A DNA stretch of 64,000 nucleotides from Nonomuraea spiralis (GCF_014648435.1 NZ_BMRC01000006.1:62001-126000); one strand, 5' to 3'; positions 45,394 through 60,020 are shown, counted from the first letter of the stretch. The notes: generated from the sequence alone by a model not told the origin. Made by a program: numbers and translations.

Positions 45394-46581
45394 TCAGAGA
45401 CCGGCGGCCGTCCGAAGGGCCTCGGCGCGGTCCGTGGACTCCCAGGAGAAGCCCTCACGGCCGAAGTGACCGTAGGCGGCGGTCTCGGAGTAGATCGGGC
45501 GCAGCAGGTCGAGGTCGCGGATGATCGCGGCCGGACGCAGGTCGAACACGCGGAGCACGGCCGCCTGGATCTGCTCGACCGGCAGCTTCTCGGTGCCGAA
45601 GCACTCCACGAACAGACCCACCGGCTGAGCCTTGCCGATCGCGTACGCGACCTGCACCTCGCACCGGTCGGCCAGCCCGGCCGCGACGACATTCTTGGCC
45701 ACCCAGCGCATGGCGTAGGCCGCCGAACGGTCGACCTTGGACGGGTCCTTGCCCGAGAAGGCCCCGCCGCCGTGGCGGGCCATGCCGCCGTAGGTGTCGA
45801 TGATGATCTTGCGGCCGGTCAGGCCGGCGTCGCCCATCGGGCCGCCGATCTCGAAGCGGCCGGTCGGGTTGACCAGCAGGCGGTAGCCCTCGGTGTCGAT
45901 CTCCAGCCCCGCGAGCACCGGGTCGACCACGTGCTCCTTGATGTCGGGGGCGAGCATCTCCTTGAGGTCGATCTCGGCCGCGTGCTGGGTGGAGACGACC
46001 ACGGTGTCGAGGCGGACGGGCTTGTCGCCGTCGTACTCGATGGTGACCTGGGTCTTGCCGTCGGGGCGCAGGTAGGGCACGGTGCCGGTCTTGCGGACCT
46101 CGGACAGGCGCTGGGCGAGCCGGTGCGCGAGCGTGATCGGCAGCGGCATCAGCTCGGGGGTCTCGCGGCAGGCGTAACCGAACATGAGGCCCTGGTCGCC
46201 CGCGCCCTGGCGGTCGAGCTCGTCGGCGTCGCCGCTCACGCGGTGCTCGTAGGCGTCGTCGACGCCCTGGGCGATGTCGGGCGACTGCGCGCCGATGGAC
46301 ACCGACACGCCGCAGGAGGCGCCGTCGAAGCCCTTGTGGGAGGCGTCGTAGCCGATCTCCAGGATCTTCTCCCGGATGACGCCGGGGATGTCGACGTAGG
46401 TCTCGGTCGTGACCTCGCCTGCGACATGGACCTGGCCGGTAGTGATCAGCGTCTCGACGGCGACCCGGCTCTTGGGGTCGTCCTTGAGCATGGCGTCGAG
46501 AATCGCGTCACTGATCTGGTCGGCGATCTTGTCCGGGTGGCCCTCGGTGACCGACTCGGAGGTGAACAGGCGACGTGACAA
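45394..46581 (-). CDS. metK: S-adenosylmethionine synthetase
   Basis: 395 residues. Makes SAM from ATP and methionine. [20 protein letters not shown] at the N-terminus, [19 protein letters not shown], the P-loop-like [20 protein letters not shown], and [21 protein letters not shown]. Full length for the family. TTG 46581 follows AGGAG at nine bases. A likely -10 TAGACT is at 46657-46662 (minus). I see no SAM riboswitch in the leader. Confidence 0.97.
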   Translation of the reverse strand: MSRRLFTSESVTEGHPDKIADQISDAILDAMLKDDPKSRVAVETLITTGQVHVAGEVTTETYVDIPGVIREKILEIGYDASHKGFDGASCGVSVSIGAQSPDIAQGVDDAYEHRVSGDADELDRQGAGDQGLMFGYACRETPELMPLPITLAHRLAQRLSEVRKTGTVPYLRPDGKTQVTIEYDGDKPVRLDTVVVSTQHAAEIDLKEMLAPDIKEHVVDPVLAGLEIDTEGYRLLVNPTGRFEIGGPMGDAGLTGRKIIIDTYGGMARHGGGAFSGKDPSKVDRSAAYAMRWVAKNVVAAGLADRCEVQVAYAIGKAQPVGLFVECFGTEKLPVEQIQAAVLRVFDLRPAAIIRDLDLLRPIYSETAAYGHFGREGFSWESTDRAEALRTAAGL

Positions 46582-46709
46582 CTCAGTGGCTCCTCATGCA
46601 GCGGCTGCTGACGGATGTTGGGCCCGGGACGGAAGAACACGCCAGGGCCTCGCCGAAGTCTAGCCCTACCGGGTGCCCGGTCGCGAAACCGTCCCGTGTC
46701 CGTGTCCGG

Positions 46710-47072
46710 TCACAGGTCGGGAAGGGGATCGGGCGGCAGGGTCTCCGGCGCGAAGACCTCGGCGTCGGCGGCGCACACCACCGCCGCGTACTCCTCGTCG
46801 AACTCGAACGCGGTGTGTCCGAGCTCGATGATCAGTCCGGGCAGGATCGGGCCGAGCCTGGTGTGCCGCGGGTACGTGGCGTACACCGCGACGGGCCGGT
46901 CGCTCCTGAGGGTTCTGGTGGTGAGCACGGATACGGATAAATCAGTGACGACGATGAGGAAGTGTCCCGTTCCCGTCGGCCCCACGGACAACGCGGGAAA
47001 GACGTAACGGATTCCTCCTTGGTCTTCCAGTAGTCTCCTGCAACGATCCCTGACAGCGGAACCCACCGGCAT
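46710..47072 (-). CDS. Hypothetical protein, 120 residues
   Basis: Not recognised. Beta-rich pattern: IRYVFPALSVGPTGTGHFLI, VVTDLSVSVLTTRTL, RPVAVYATYPRHTRLGP, LIIELGHTAFEFDEEYAAVV, then an acidic proline-rich tail. The spacing of strands is reminiscent of a PH-like or small barrel domain that reports a channel or response, but this is only an impression. ATG 47072 has AGGGGGA at good spacing. It stands alone between metK and coaBC in the same direction. Confidence 0.65.
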   Translation of the reverse strand: MPVGSAVRDRCRRLLEDQGGIRYVFPALSVGPTGTGHFLIVVTDLSVSVLTTRTLRSDRPVAVYATYPRHTRLGPILPGLIIELGHTAFEFDEEYAAVVCAADAEVFAPETLPPDPLPDL

Positions 47073-47157
47073 TCGTCCCCCTTTGCCTCAAGTATCCGTA
47101 GGCGTCCGGGGGTGTCGCAACTGGTGATCGGGTAATCGTTCGTACGGATCGGCCGGG

Positions 47158-48351
47158 CTAGGACAGGCGGGGCGCGACGAGGTCCCAGACCGCGTCGGCG
47201 ACGTCGTCCTTGGGGCCGCGCGGCACCTCTACGGGCTCGCCGCCCGCGACGAGGACGGTGGCCGCGTTGTCGGGCGTGCCGAAGGCCAGCCCCTCCCCCA
47301 CCTGGTTGACGACCAGCAGGTCGCAGCCCTTCCTGGCGAGCTTGGCCTGCCCGTTGGCGAGCACGTCGTCGGTCTCGGCCGCGAACCCGACGATCACGCG
47401 CGGGCCGGCGCCGGCCTCGCGGCGCAGCCGGCCCAGCTCGGCGAGGATGTCCGGGTTCTTGGTCAGATGGATGGGGTCGGGCTCGCCGTCGGTCTTCTTG
47501 ATCTTCGACTCGTGCCGGGACGCCGGGCGGAAGTCGGCCACCGCGGCGGCCATGACGACCGCGTCGGCCTTCTCCGAGGCGGCCAGCACCGCCTCGCGCA
47601 GTTCGGCCGTGGACCCCACCCGCACCACGGCGGCCCCCGCGGGGTCGGGCAGCGAGACGTTGGCGGCCACGAGGGTCACCTCGGCGCCGCGCGCGACCGC
47701 GGTGCGGGCCAGGGCGTAACCCTGCAGCCCGGACGAGCGGTTGCCGATGAAGCGCACCGGGTCGATCGCCTCGCGGGTGCCTCCGGCGGAGATCACGATC
47801 TTGTGCCCGGCCAGGTCGCGCGGCCGGCCGCGCAGCACACGCAGGCAGACCTGGAAGATCTCGGCCGGGTCGGGCAGGCGCCCGGGGCCGGTGTCGGCGC
47901 CGGTGAGGCGCCCCACGGCCGGGTCGATCACGACGGCGCCGCGCTCGCGCAGCGTCGCGACGTTGGCGCGGGTGGCCGGGTGCTGCCACATCTCGGTGTG
48001 CATCGCCGGTGCGAACACGACCGGGCAGCGCGCGGTCAGCAGCGTGTTGGTCAGCAGGTCGTCGGCGAGCCCGTGGGCCGCCTTGGCCAGGGTGTTGGCG
48101 GTCGCCGGCGCCACCACGACGAGATCGGCCCGCTGGCCGATGCGTACGTGGGGCACCTCGTGAACGTCGTCCCAGACGTCGGCGGTCACGGGGTTGCCCG
48201 ACAGGGCGGCCCAAGTGGGCTCGCCCACGAACCGGAGCACCTCGCGGGTCGGCACGACCCGCACCTCGTGACCGGACTCGGTGAACAGCCGCAGCAGCTC
48301 ACACGCCTTGTACGCGGCGATGCCGCCGCTGACGCCGAGGACGACCTTCAT
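47158..48351 (-). CDS. coaBC: Bifunctional phosphopantothenoylcysteine decarboxylase/phosphopantothenate-cysteine ligase
   Basis: 397 residues. CoaC flavoprotein domain: VVLGVSGGIAAYKACELLRL, VAPATANTLAKAAHGLADDL, and APAMHTEMWQHPATRANVAT with the catalytic PAMHTEMW segment. CoaB domain from about 187: VISAGGTREAIDPVRFIGNR then SSGLQGYALA, and AAAVADFRPASRHESKIKK. Two coenzyme A synthesis steps. ATG 48351; lies nine bases after the rpoZ stop, within gmk-rpoZ-coaBC. Confidence 0.96.
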   Translation of the reverse strand: MKVVLGVSGGIAAYKACELLRLFTESGHEVRVVPTREVLRFVGEPTWAALSGNPVTADVWDDVHEVPHVRIGQRADLVVVAPATANTLAKAAHGLADDLLTNTLLTARCPVVFAPAMHTEMWQHPATRANVATLRERGAVVIDPAVGRLTGADTGPGRLPDPAEIFQVCLRVLRGRPRDLAGHKIVISAGGTREAIDPVRFIGNRSSGLQGYALARTAVARGAEVTLVAANVSLPDPAGAAVVRVGSTAELREAVLAASEKADAVVMAAAVADFRPASRHESKIKKTDGEPDPIHLTKNPDILAELGRLRREAGAGPRVIVGFAAETDDVLANGQAKLARKGCDLLVVNQVGEGLAFGTPDNAATVLVAGGEPVEVPRGPKDDVADAVWDLVAPRLS

Positions 48352-48359
48352 CGAAGGGG

Positions 48360-48629
48360 TCAGACCGCGCCTTCGATGGGCTCGGCGTTGAGCAGGCCCT
48401 CGGAGACCTCGCGCAGCGCGATGGACAGCGGCTTCTCCTGAGCATGCGTCTCGACCAGCGGTCCGACGTATTCCAGCAGGCCTTCGCCGAGCTGGGAGTA
48501 GTAGGCGTTGATCTGGCGGGCGCGCTTGGCACCCATGATCACCAGGGAGTACTTGCTGTCGACGATGTCGAGCAGCGCGTCGATCGGCGGGTTGGTGATG
48601 CCCTCCGCGGCCGGGGTGGTGCCTGCCAC
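48360..48629 (-). CDS. rpoZ: RNA polymerase omega subunit
   Basis: 89 residues. [40 protein letters not shown] and [14 protein letters not shown] match omega, whose helix clamps the beta' C-terminus and aids assembly. GTG 48629 is six bases after the gmk stop. Conserved order mihF-gmk-rpoZ-coaBC. Confidence 0.95.
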   Translation of the reverse strand: MAGTTPAAEGITNPPIDALLDIVDSKYSLVIMGAKRARQINAYYSQLGEGLLEYVGPLVETHAQEKPLSIALREVSEGLLNAEPIEGAV

Positions 48630-48634
48630 GATTG

Positions 48635-49300
48635 TCAGACCTCTCGGTTGATGGTGGTGGTGACCCCCTGAGGGTCAGTCATCAAGGCTATCAGCCGGTG
48701 GCACACTTCTTGGACACTCGTGTTCACCAGTGTGAGGTCGAACTCCGATTCGGCGGCCATCTCGACCCGTCCGGCCCGCAGCCGGCGCTCGATGACGTCC
48801 TCGGGCTCGGTGCCGCGGCCGCGCAGCCGCTTCTCCAGCTCCTCCCACGTCGGGGGGGCCAGGAAGACCAGCAGGGCGTCCGGCATGGTGGTGCGCACCT
48901 GCCTGGCGCCTTCCAGGTCGATCTCCAGGACGGTCGGCACACCCTTGGCGAGCTTGTCCAGCACCGGCTCGCGCGGGGTGCCGTAGCGGTTGCCCGCGAA
49001 CTCCGCCCACTCCAGCAGCTCGCCGGCCTCGACCAGGCGGTCGAACTCCTCGCCGTCGACGAAGAAGTAGTGGACCCCGTTGACCTCGCCGGGACGGGGC
49101 CTCCTGGTGGTCACCGAGACCGACAGCCACACCTCGGGGTGTGCCCGCCGGAGCTCGGCGACGACCGTGGACTTGCCGACGCCCGACGGCCCTGACAGGA
49201 CCGTCAGACGCCTCTTGCTCAAGGGCGGGAAGCCGACCTTCGCTCCCGATCCGACTGCCTCGTGGGCCCTTGCTTCGCCGGACCAAGACCTGTCGGTCAC
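48635..49300 (-). CDS. gmk: Guanylate kinase
   Basis: 221 residues. P-loop [19 protein letters not shown]-binding [20 protein letters not shown] and [39 protein letters not shown], and the lid arginines [11 protein letters not shown] basic N-terminal extension of about 28 residues precedes the P-loop. GTG 49300; AGGA and GGGGGG lie upstream. Phosphorylates GMP to GDP. Confidence 0.95.
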   Translation of the reverse strand: MTDRSWSGEARAHEAVGSGAKVGFPPLSKRRLTVLSGPSGVGKSTVVAELRRAHPEVWLSVSVTTRRPRPGEVNGVHYFFVDGEEFDRLVEAGELLEWAEFAGNRYGTPREPVLDKLAKGVPTVLEIDLEGARQVRTTMPDALLVFLAPPTWEELEKRLRGRGTEPEDVIERRLRAGRVEMAAESEFDLTLVNTSVQEVCHRLIALMTDPQGVTTTINREV

Positions 49301-49343
49301 TTCCTACCCCCCGTTGAACCTGCGCTTTCTTGTGGAACAGAGA

Positions 49344-49667
49344 TTAGCTCTCGTTGCCACCGAACTCGCGCTCGAGGGAAGCCCTCTGGTTCGCACCGAG
49401 ACCCCGCACGCGGCGGGACTCGGCGATGGCAAGCCGCTCCATGAGCTGCTTGGCGCGGACCTTGCCCACGCCGGGGAGCGATTCCAACAGAGCCGACACC
49501 TTCATCTTGCCGATGACGTCGTCGGTCTGCCCATCCTTGAGCACCTCAGCCAGAGAAACCGCGCCATGCTTGAGCCGGTTCTTGACCTCGGCACGCTCTT
49601 TACGGGCCTTGGCAGCCTTCTCCAGGGCTGCGGCGCGCTGCTCAGGGGTCAGGGGAGGAAGAGCCAC
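49344..49667 (-). CDS. mihF: Actinobacterial integration host factor (mIHF/sIHF)
   Basis: 107 residues, all-helical with an H2TH DNA-binding region: LPPLTPEQRAAALEKAAKAR, KERAEVKNRLKHGAVSLAEV, and LESLPGVGKVRAKQLMERLA followed by the C-terminal RGLGANQRASLEREF. Nucleoid protein unrelated to the E. coli IHF family, needed for growth in mycobacteria and influencing antibiotics in streptomycetes. GTG 49667 follows GAGGTGA. First gene of the gmk-rpoZ-coaBC group. Confidence 0.96.
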   Translation of the reverse strand: MALPPLTPEQRAAALEKAAKARKERAEVKNRLKHGAVSLAEVLKDGQTDDVIGKMKVSALLESLPGVGKVRAKQLMERLAIAESRRVRGLGANQRASLEREFGGNES

Positions 49668-50121
49668 GCCGGGTCACCTCGAATTTCTGTCGATGTACTC
49701 GGACGGGAAGGGAAACTAGCTGGTCATCGCCCCCTAAGCAACGTCAAAGGCAGTTTCTCTCGTCACAAAATCCACTTCATCACTGTCCGTGATCGTAAAA
49801 TTACACACTGCCGATCAAATCGCCCCCACTTCCCGCTTCGCGGCCCTTCCCGCGAGGGGGTCGCGGAACGCGGCGGTGATCATGTTCACATCGGCGGATC
49901 ATGTCCGAAATCACGGCTGGACCAGGACCGAAACCCGGAACGGGAAGGGTGCGCGAGCGCCCGTCCGATGCATTACGATCTTGTGAAGCGAGGGCTCGCG
50001 GACGGCACGGCGGCGTCTGCCGCCGTGCCCGCTCCGGGGTGGCCGCGTCCGCGCACCGGGGAAGCCATGGGCGCGCGCGGACGGCGGGCACCCATGGGGT
50101 GGGTTCGCCCTTCGGGGCGGG
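49668..50121. other. Intergenic region between pyrF and mihF with a strong hairpin
   Basis: About 450 nt. The part next to mihF (49700-49830) is AT-richer and should hold its promoter; TTGACG occurs there on the minus strand but without a good -10 partner. Near pyrF, GGCACGGCGGC (50004-50014) and GCCGCCGTGCC (50019-50029) make an 11-bp stem with a GTCT loop, a likely end of the pyr transcript, and CGCCC-TTCG-GGGCG lies at about 50107-50120. No convincing gene. Confidence 0.55.
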
Positions 50122-50820
50122 TCAGGAGGCGGTCGTACGGCGCAGCGAGGCGGCGATGGCGGCGGCGGCCGCTCCCGGGTCCGCCGAGCCGGTGATCGGG
50201 CGGCCGATCACCAGCAGGTCGGCCCCGTCGGCCAGCGCCTGCTCGGGCGTCGCCACCCGCGCCTGGTCCTGGACGTCGGCACCCTGAGGCCGCACACCGG
50301 GCGTGATGAGGGTGATGTCCGGCCCCACCTCGGCCCGTACGGCCGCGACCTCGTGGGGCGAGCACACCAGCGCCGTGGCGCCGGCCTCGACCGACAGGGA
50401 CGACAGTCGCCGCACGGCCTCGTCGGCGGGCCCGGCCAGACCCATGCGGTCGAGGTCGGACTCGTTCAGCGAGGTGAGGATCGTCACAGCGGCGATCTTG
50501 GTGTGCGGGGCGGACTCGACCGCGGCCCGGATCATGGCGGCGCCCCCGGTCGCGTGCACGGTCAGGATCGCCGGGCGCAGCCGGGAGACGGCCTTGGCGG
50601 CGCCGGCGACGGTGTTGGGGATGTCGTGCAGCTTGAGGTCGAGGAAGATCTGGACGCCGCTGGCGCCGCGCACGGAGGCGATCACGTCCGGGCCGTAGCG
50701 CAGGTACAGTTCGAGGCCCACCTTGATGGTGCTGACGTGCGGCGTCACCAGGCTCGCCCACTGGGCGGCGGTCTCCAGGTCAGGGGCGTCGAGGGCGACG
50801 GCGATGGGTGCGGGCGTCAA
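50122..50820 (-). CDS. pyrF: Orotidine-5'-phosphate decarboxylase
   Basis: 232 residues, TIM barrel of the classical short type: VALDAPDLETAAQWASLVTP, STIKVGLELYLRYG, and the catalytic array IFLDLKLHDIPNTVAGAAKA (Asp, Lys, Asp) with ITPGVRPQGADVQDQ and LLVIGRPITGSADPG. Makes UMP. TTG 50820 follows GGAGGAGAG at about nine bases and overlaps the pyrD stop by TTGA. Last gene of the pyrimidine operon. Confidence 0.95.
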   Translation of the reverse strand: MTPAPIAVALDAPDLETAAQWASLVTPHVSTIKVGLELYLRYGPDVIASVRGASGVQIFLDLKLHDIPNTVAGAAKAVSRLRPAILTVHATGGAAMIRAAVESAPHTKIAAVTILTSLNESDLDRMGLAGPADEAVRRLSSLSVEAGATALVCSPHEVAAVRAEVGPDITLITPGVRPQGADVQDQARVATPEQALADGADLLVIGRPITGSADPGAAAAAIAASLRRTTAS

Positions 50821-51794
50821 GGGGAGCTCTCCTCCGAGTCGACTAGAAGGTGCCGGGGAGCGCTCCCCGGCGGGCGGTGGGCCAGGCCGACGGCGTCGGC
50901 CAGGCGCTGGAAGCCGCGGGCCCGCAGCAGGTCCTCAAGCTCGCGCTCGATGCGCAGGCACGCGTAGGGGTCGTGGAACAGCGCGGTGCCCACCCCGACC
51001 AGGCAGGCGCCCGCCAGGATGAGCTGGAAGGCGTCCCTGCCGGTCATCACGCCGCCCATGCCGATCAGCGGCACCCCTGGCAGGGCCGCGTGCACCTGCC
51101 ACACGCACCGTACGGCCAGCGGCAGGACGGCGGGCCCCGACAACCCTCCGGTGACCGCGGCCAGCGACGGGCGCAGCGCCTCGGTGTCGATGGCCATGCC
51201 GAGCGGGTTGTTGATCATGGACAGGGCGTCCGCCCCGGCGTCCACGCAGGCGCGCGCGACGGAGACGATGTCGGCCACGTCGGGCGCGAGCTTGGCCACC
51301 ACGGGCACGTCGTAGCGCATGATGGACCGCACCGAGGCGATCACCTCGGCCGCGGCGCTGCCCTCGCGGGCGAAGACACGCCCTCTGTCCTCCATGTTGG
51401 GGCAAGAAAGGTTGACCTCAAGTGCGGTCACCCCGGGCGCGTCGGCGAGCCTGCGGGCCAGCTCCGAGTACTCGGCGACGGTGCCGCCGCCGATCGAGAC
51501 GATGGTCTTGATGCCGCGCTGGGCCAGCCAGGGCAGCTCCCGCTCCAGGAACGCCTCGATGCCCGGCCCCTGGAGCCCGACGGCGTTGAGCATGCCGGAG
51601 GGCGTCTCGGCCATGCGCGGGGTCGGACGGCCCGCGCGCGGGGCCATGGTGATGGACCGGGTGGTCAGCGCGCCGAGCCGGTGGAGGTCGAAGAACTGCG
51701 CGAGCTCCCGGCCCGAGCCCGCGCAGCCGGCGGCCGTGGTGATCGGGTTCGCCAGCTCCACGTGCGCCAGAAATGTACGCATATCAACTGACAT
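50817..51794 (-). CDS. pyrD: Dihydroorotate dehydrogenase, class 1B catalytic subunit
   Basis: 325 residues. FMN barrel: LANPITTAAGCAGSGRELAQ, ALEVNLSCPNMEDRGRVFAR with the catalytic Cys, VVAKLAPDVADIVSVARACV, NNPLGMAIDTEAL and PLIGMGGVMTGRDAFQLILA. Class 1B enzymes pair with PyrK and reduce NAD, which fits the adjacent pyrK. ATG 51794 (MSVDMRTFLAH) is preferred; ATG 51782 or GTG 51803 are possible. Overlaps the pyrK end by 11 bases. Confidence 0.94.
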   Translation of the reverse strand: MSVDMRTFLAHVELANPITTAAGCAGSGRELAQFFDLHRLGALTTRSITMAPRAGRPTPRMAETPSGMLNAVGLQGPGIEAFLERELPWLAQRGIKTIVSIGGGTVAEYSELARRLADAPGVTALEVNLSCPNMEDRGRVFAREGSAAAEVIASVRSIMRYDVPVVAKLAPDVADIVSVARACVDAGADALSMINNPLGMAIDTEALRPSLAAVTGGLSGPAVLPLAVRCVWQVHAALPGVPLIGMGGVMTGRDAFQLILAGACLVGVGTALFHDPYACLRIERELEDLLRARGFQRLADAVGLAHRPPGSAPRHLLVDSEESSP

Positions 51795-52635
51795 GTCGTG
51801 CACCGCCTCCGGGGGCGCCGAGTGCGTCGAACGGGATCGTTCCCACGTCCTCGAACCGCACCCGCTCTCCCCGGAACACCGGTCCCTCCGCGCACGCGCG
51901 GACCATCCTGGTCGCGCCGTCGTCGCCGATGACCGGGATGACGCACGTCATGCAGACCCCGATGCCGCAGGCCATCGACTCCTCGACGGCCACCTGCACC
52001 GGGATGTCGAACTCCATCGCCACCGCCGTCACCGCCCGCAGCGCCGACATGGGCGCGCAGGCGTAGACGGCGTCGGCCCGGGTGTCGGCGATCACCGAGG
52101 GCAGCGCGTCGGTGACCTTGCCGCGTACGCCGAGCGAGCCGTCCTCGGTGGTCAGGGTCGTCGTCTCGGCGATGCGGCGGGCCCGCATGGCGCCGAACAC
52201 ACGGTCGGCCCCGGCGCCGCCGAGCACGAAGTCGACCCGGCAGCCGCGCGCCAGCAGCGCGTCGGCCAGCGGGAACAGCACGGCCGATCCGTACTCGGCG
52301 CCGACCAGCACGCAGTTGACCGGGTCGCGCGGCAGCGGGAATGGCCGGCCGAGCGGCCCGACCAGGTCGAGCGTGTCGCGGGCGCGCCGTTCGGCCAGCC
52401 AGGACGTGCCCGGCCCGGAGGCGGTGAAGACGAGCTCGACCGTGCCGCCGTAGTCGGACTTGACGTCATGGATGGACAGCGCGCGCCGCGTCACCATCGA
52501 CGTGTGCGCCCCGCCGACCGCCACGGAGACGAAGTGGCCGGGGCGGTAACGCTCGGCGATGCCGGGCGCCACCACCGTCAGCGCATGGTAGGCGTCGACC
52601 CGGCGCGTCGTCAGCACCGTGCCCGTCACCTGCAC
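51784..52635 (-). CDS. pyrK: Dihydroorotate dehydrogenase electron transfer subunit
   Basis: 283 residues. FAD-binding ferredoxin-reductase barrel (GHFVSVAVGG, TRRALSIHDV), NAD-binding region with VLVGAEYGSAVLFPLADALL, and a C-terminal [2Fe-2S] site ESMACGIGVCMTCVIPV plus a fourth Cys in VRACAEGPVF. Passes electrons from PyrD to NAD. The usual GxGxG-type start of the NAD domain reads GAEYGSA, a mild variant. GTG 52635. Confidence 0.93.
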   Translation of the reverse strand: MQVTGTVLTTRRVDAYHALTVVAPGIAERYRPGHFVSVAVGGAHTSMVTRRALSIHDVKSDYGGTVELVFTASGPGTSWLAERRARDTLDLVGPLGRPFPLPRDPVNCVLVGAEYGSAVLFPLADALLARGCRVDFVLGGAGADRVFGAMRARRIAETTTLTTEDGSLGVRGKVTDALPSVIADTRADAVYACAPMSALRAVTAVAMEFDIPVQVAVEESMACGIGVCMTCVIPVIGDDGATRMVRACAEGPVFRGERVRFEDVGTIPFDALGAPGGGARHVS

Positions 52636-52672
52636 AGGTGTGCCGGCCAGTCGTCTTCACCTCCCGCGCGGG

Positions 52673-55946
<3,274 letters not shown>

Positions 55947-55960
<14 letters not shown>

Positions 55961-57053
55961 GGCTCATGACCTCACAGAACTCGTCGAAGAGATAAGCGGC
56001 GTCGTGCGGCCCCGCGGCTGCCTCGGGGTGGTACTGGACGCTGAAGGCCCGCCCGTCGAGCAGGCGCAGGCCCTCCACGCAGCGATCGTTGAGATTGACG
56101 TGGCTGACCTCGGCCGGCCCGTAGGGGGTCTCGAACGACTCGCCGATCGGCGCCTCGACCGCGAACCCGTGGTTGTGGGCCGAGATCTCGACCTTGCCCG
56201 TGCGTACGTCCTGGACCGGCTGGTTGACGCCGCGGTGGCCGTAACGCAGCTTGTACGTGGACAGCCCGAGCGCGCGGCCGAAGAGCTGGTTGCCGAAGCA
56301 GATGCCGAAGAAGGGCACCCGCGCCGCCAGGACGGCCTGGAGGGCCGACACGTCGGCCGTGGCGGGGTCGCCGGGGCCGTTGGAGAAGAACACGCCGTCG
56401 GGCTCGACCGCCATGATCTGCTCGTACGTGGCCGTGGCGGGCAGCACGTGCACCTCGCAGCCGCGCTCGGCCATCCGGTGCGGGGTCATGCCCTTGATGC
56501 CGAGGTCGACGGCGGCGACGGTGAAGCGCCGGGCGCCGACGGCGGGCACGACGTAGGGCTCGGCCGTGGCCACCTCGCCGGCCAGGTCGGCGCCCTCCAT
56601 GGCGGGCGCGCGCCGTACGCGCTCGACGAGCTCCTCGACCGTGGCCGAGGGCGCCGAGAAGATGCCGGCCCGCATCGCGCCCCGCTCGCGCAGGTGGCGG
56701 GTCAGGGCGCGGGTGCCGGTGATGGCGATGCCGACGACGCCCTGCTCCTTGAGGTAGTCGTCGAGCGAGCGGTTGGCCCGCCAGTTGGAGACGACCCTGG
56801 AGGGCTCGCGCACGACGTACCCGGCGACCCAGACGCGGCCCGACTCCGGGTCCTCGTCGTTGACGCCGGTGTTGCCGATGTGCGGGGCCGTCATGGCGAC
56901 GATCTGCCGGTGGTAGGAGGGGTCGGTGAGGGTCTCCTGGTAGCCGGTCATGCCGGTGTTGAAGACCATCTCGCCGAACGTCTCGCCTTCGGCGCCGTAA
57001 GAGGTTCCGTGGAAGACGCGGCCGTCTTCCAGGACGAGCACCGCGGTGTTCAA
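55947..57053 (-). CDS. carA: Carbamoyl-phosphate synthase small (glutaminase) subunit
   Basis: 368 residues. N-domain [20 protein letters not shown], then class I glutaminase with nucleophile Cys in [16 protein letters not shown], catalytic His in [20 protein letters not shown], and [20 protein letters not shown]. Supplies ammonia to CarB. TTG 57053 overlaps the pyrC stop by TTGA with AAGGGA upstream. Confidence 0.97.
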
Positions 57054-58335
57054 ACCAGCTTCCCTTCGAGAACGGTCGGCGTGCCGCGCAGGAACGTGGC
57101 CACCACCCGGCCGGGCAGCGTCATCCCCTCGTACGGGGTGTTCCTGCTCTTGGAGGCGTAGGCGGAGGGGTCAACCTTCGTGCGGGCCGACGGGTCGTAC
57201 AGCGTGATGTTGGCGGGCGCGCCCGGCTCCAGCGGCCGGCCGTGTCCGGCCAGGCGGCCGATACGGGCGGGGGTGACCGACATGCGCTGGGCGACCCCGG
57301 CCCAGTCGAGCAGGCCGGTCTCGACCATGGCCTCCTGGACGACGCTCAGCGCCGTCTCCAGGCCGATCATGCCCATGGCCGCGGCCGGCCACTCGGTCTC
57401 CTTGTCCTCGACCGGGTGGGGGGCGTGGTCGGTGGCGACGACGTCGATCGTGCCGTCGGCCAGCGCGGCCCGCAGCGCCTGGACGTCGGCGTCCGTGCGC
57501 AGCGGCGGGTTGACCTTGTAGATCGGGTTGTAGGCGCCGACCGGGGACTCCTCGACGAGGTCGTCGGTGAGGAGCAGGTGGTGAGGGGTGACCTCGGCGG
57601 TGATGTCCCAGCCCTTGGACTTGGCCCAGCGGATGATCTCGACCGAGCCGGCGGTGGAGACGTGGCAGACGTGCAGGCGGGAGCCGACGTGCGCGGCCAG
57701 CAGGCAGTCGCGGGCGATGATCGCCTCTTCGGCCACGGCCGGCCAGCCGGTCAGGCCGAGCCTGCCGGAGACGACGCCCTCGTTCATCTGGGCGCCCTCG
57801 GTGAGCCTGGGCTCCTGGGCGTGCTGGGCGACGACGCCGTCGAACGCCTTGACGTACTCGAGGGCGCGGCGCATCAGCACGGCGTCGCTGACGCACTTGC
57901 CGTCGTCGGAGAAGACCCGTACGCGGGCCGCGGAGTCGGCCATCGCGCCGAGCTCGGCGAGCTGCCTGCCCTCCAGGCCGACGGTCACGGCGCCGACCGG
58001 CTGCACGTCGCAGTGGGCGAACTCGCGGCCGAGCCGCCACACCTGCTCGACCACGCCGGCGGTGTCGGCGACGGGCGAGGTGTTGGCCATGGCGTGCACG
58101 GCGGTGTAGCCGCCGCGGGCCGCGGACTGGGTGCCGGTCTGGACGGTCTCGGCGTCCTCGCGGCCGGGCTCGCGCAGGTGGGTGTGCAGGTCGACCAGGC
58201 CGGGCAGCGCGATCGCGCCGCGGCCCTCGACGACATCTCCCCCGCCGTCGAGGCCAGTGCCGATCTCGGCGATCAGCCCGTCGGCGATCCGGATGTCCAC
58301 CGGCTCCCCGCCGAGTACCCGCACGTTCTTGATGA

Positions 58336-58339
<4 letters not shown>
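57050..58339 (-). CDS. pyrC: Dihydroorotase
   Basis: 429 residues, class I dihydroorotase. Metal-binding [52 protein letters not shown], and the catalytic Asp in [18 protein letters not shown]. Ring-closes carbamoyl aspartate. GTG 58339 overlaps the pyrB stop (GTGA). Confidence 0.96.
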
Positions 58340-59804
<1,465 letters not shown>

Positions 59805-59810
59805 TCACCA

Positions 59811-59835
59811 CCTTTCCCGCCTCACGGGACGGGTC
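59811..59835 (-). promoter_or_regulatory. PyrR-binding RNA hairpin in the pyr leader
   Basis: Transcribed from the minus strand, GUCCCGUGAGGCGGGAAAGG carries the PyrR recognition pattern: a CCCG/CGGG stem around a GUGAGGC-type loop, followed by purines. The AAGGUGGUGAG just 3' of it is the region where the pyrR ribosome binding site should lie, 16-30 nt before ATG 59795. PyrR-UMP binding would therefore limit ribosome access. Confidence 0.75.
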
Positions 59836-59862
59836 TTAAAAGGGTGTTGGTCGGGACACACA

Positions 59863-59883
59863 GTACCAGGCGCTACCTGGTAC
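59863..59883. promoter_or_regulatory. Perfect 8-5-8 inverted repeat upstream of pyrR
   Basis: GTACCAGG (59863-59870) and CCTGGTAC (59876-59883) flank CGCTA. It lies in the divergent region between pyrR and the 71-residue DUF3040 gene, at the likely position of the pyr promoter (minus strand TACTGT overlaps it). A protein-binding operator is plausible but not identified. Confidence 0.5.
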
Positions 59884-59959
59884 AACGTGAGCGCCCCGCC
59901 CTGCCGGCCGGGCGTGGCGGACGTCCCGACCGGCCGTCCGTCCCGCGTGACAGGCGAAT

Positions 59960-59987
59960 TTGGCAATTACCGACATACAGGTATAAA
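59960..59987 (+). promoter_or_regulatory. Consensus-like promoter for the small DUF3040 gene
   Basis: -35 TTGGCA (59960-59965), 16-bp spacer, -10 TATAAA (59982-59987). This is the best sigma-70-type promoter seen in the window. Transcription should start near 59994, leaving a leader of about 27 nt that carries GGGGGAGG ahead of ATG 60021. Confidence 0.8.
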
Positions 59988-60020
59988 AACTCCTCTAGGT
60001 CTTCTCGGGGGAGGTTTCGT

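Noticed and set aside
46582..46709. Possible SAM riboswitch ahead of metK
   Set aside because: None of the conserved SAM aptamer blocks could be found; only a -10-like TAGACT is visible.
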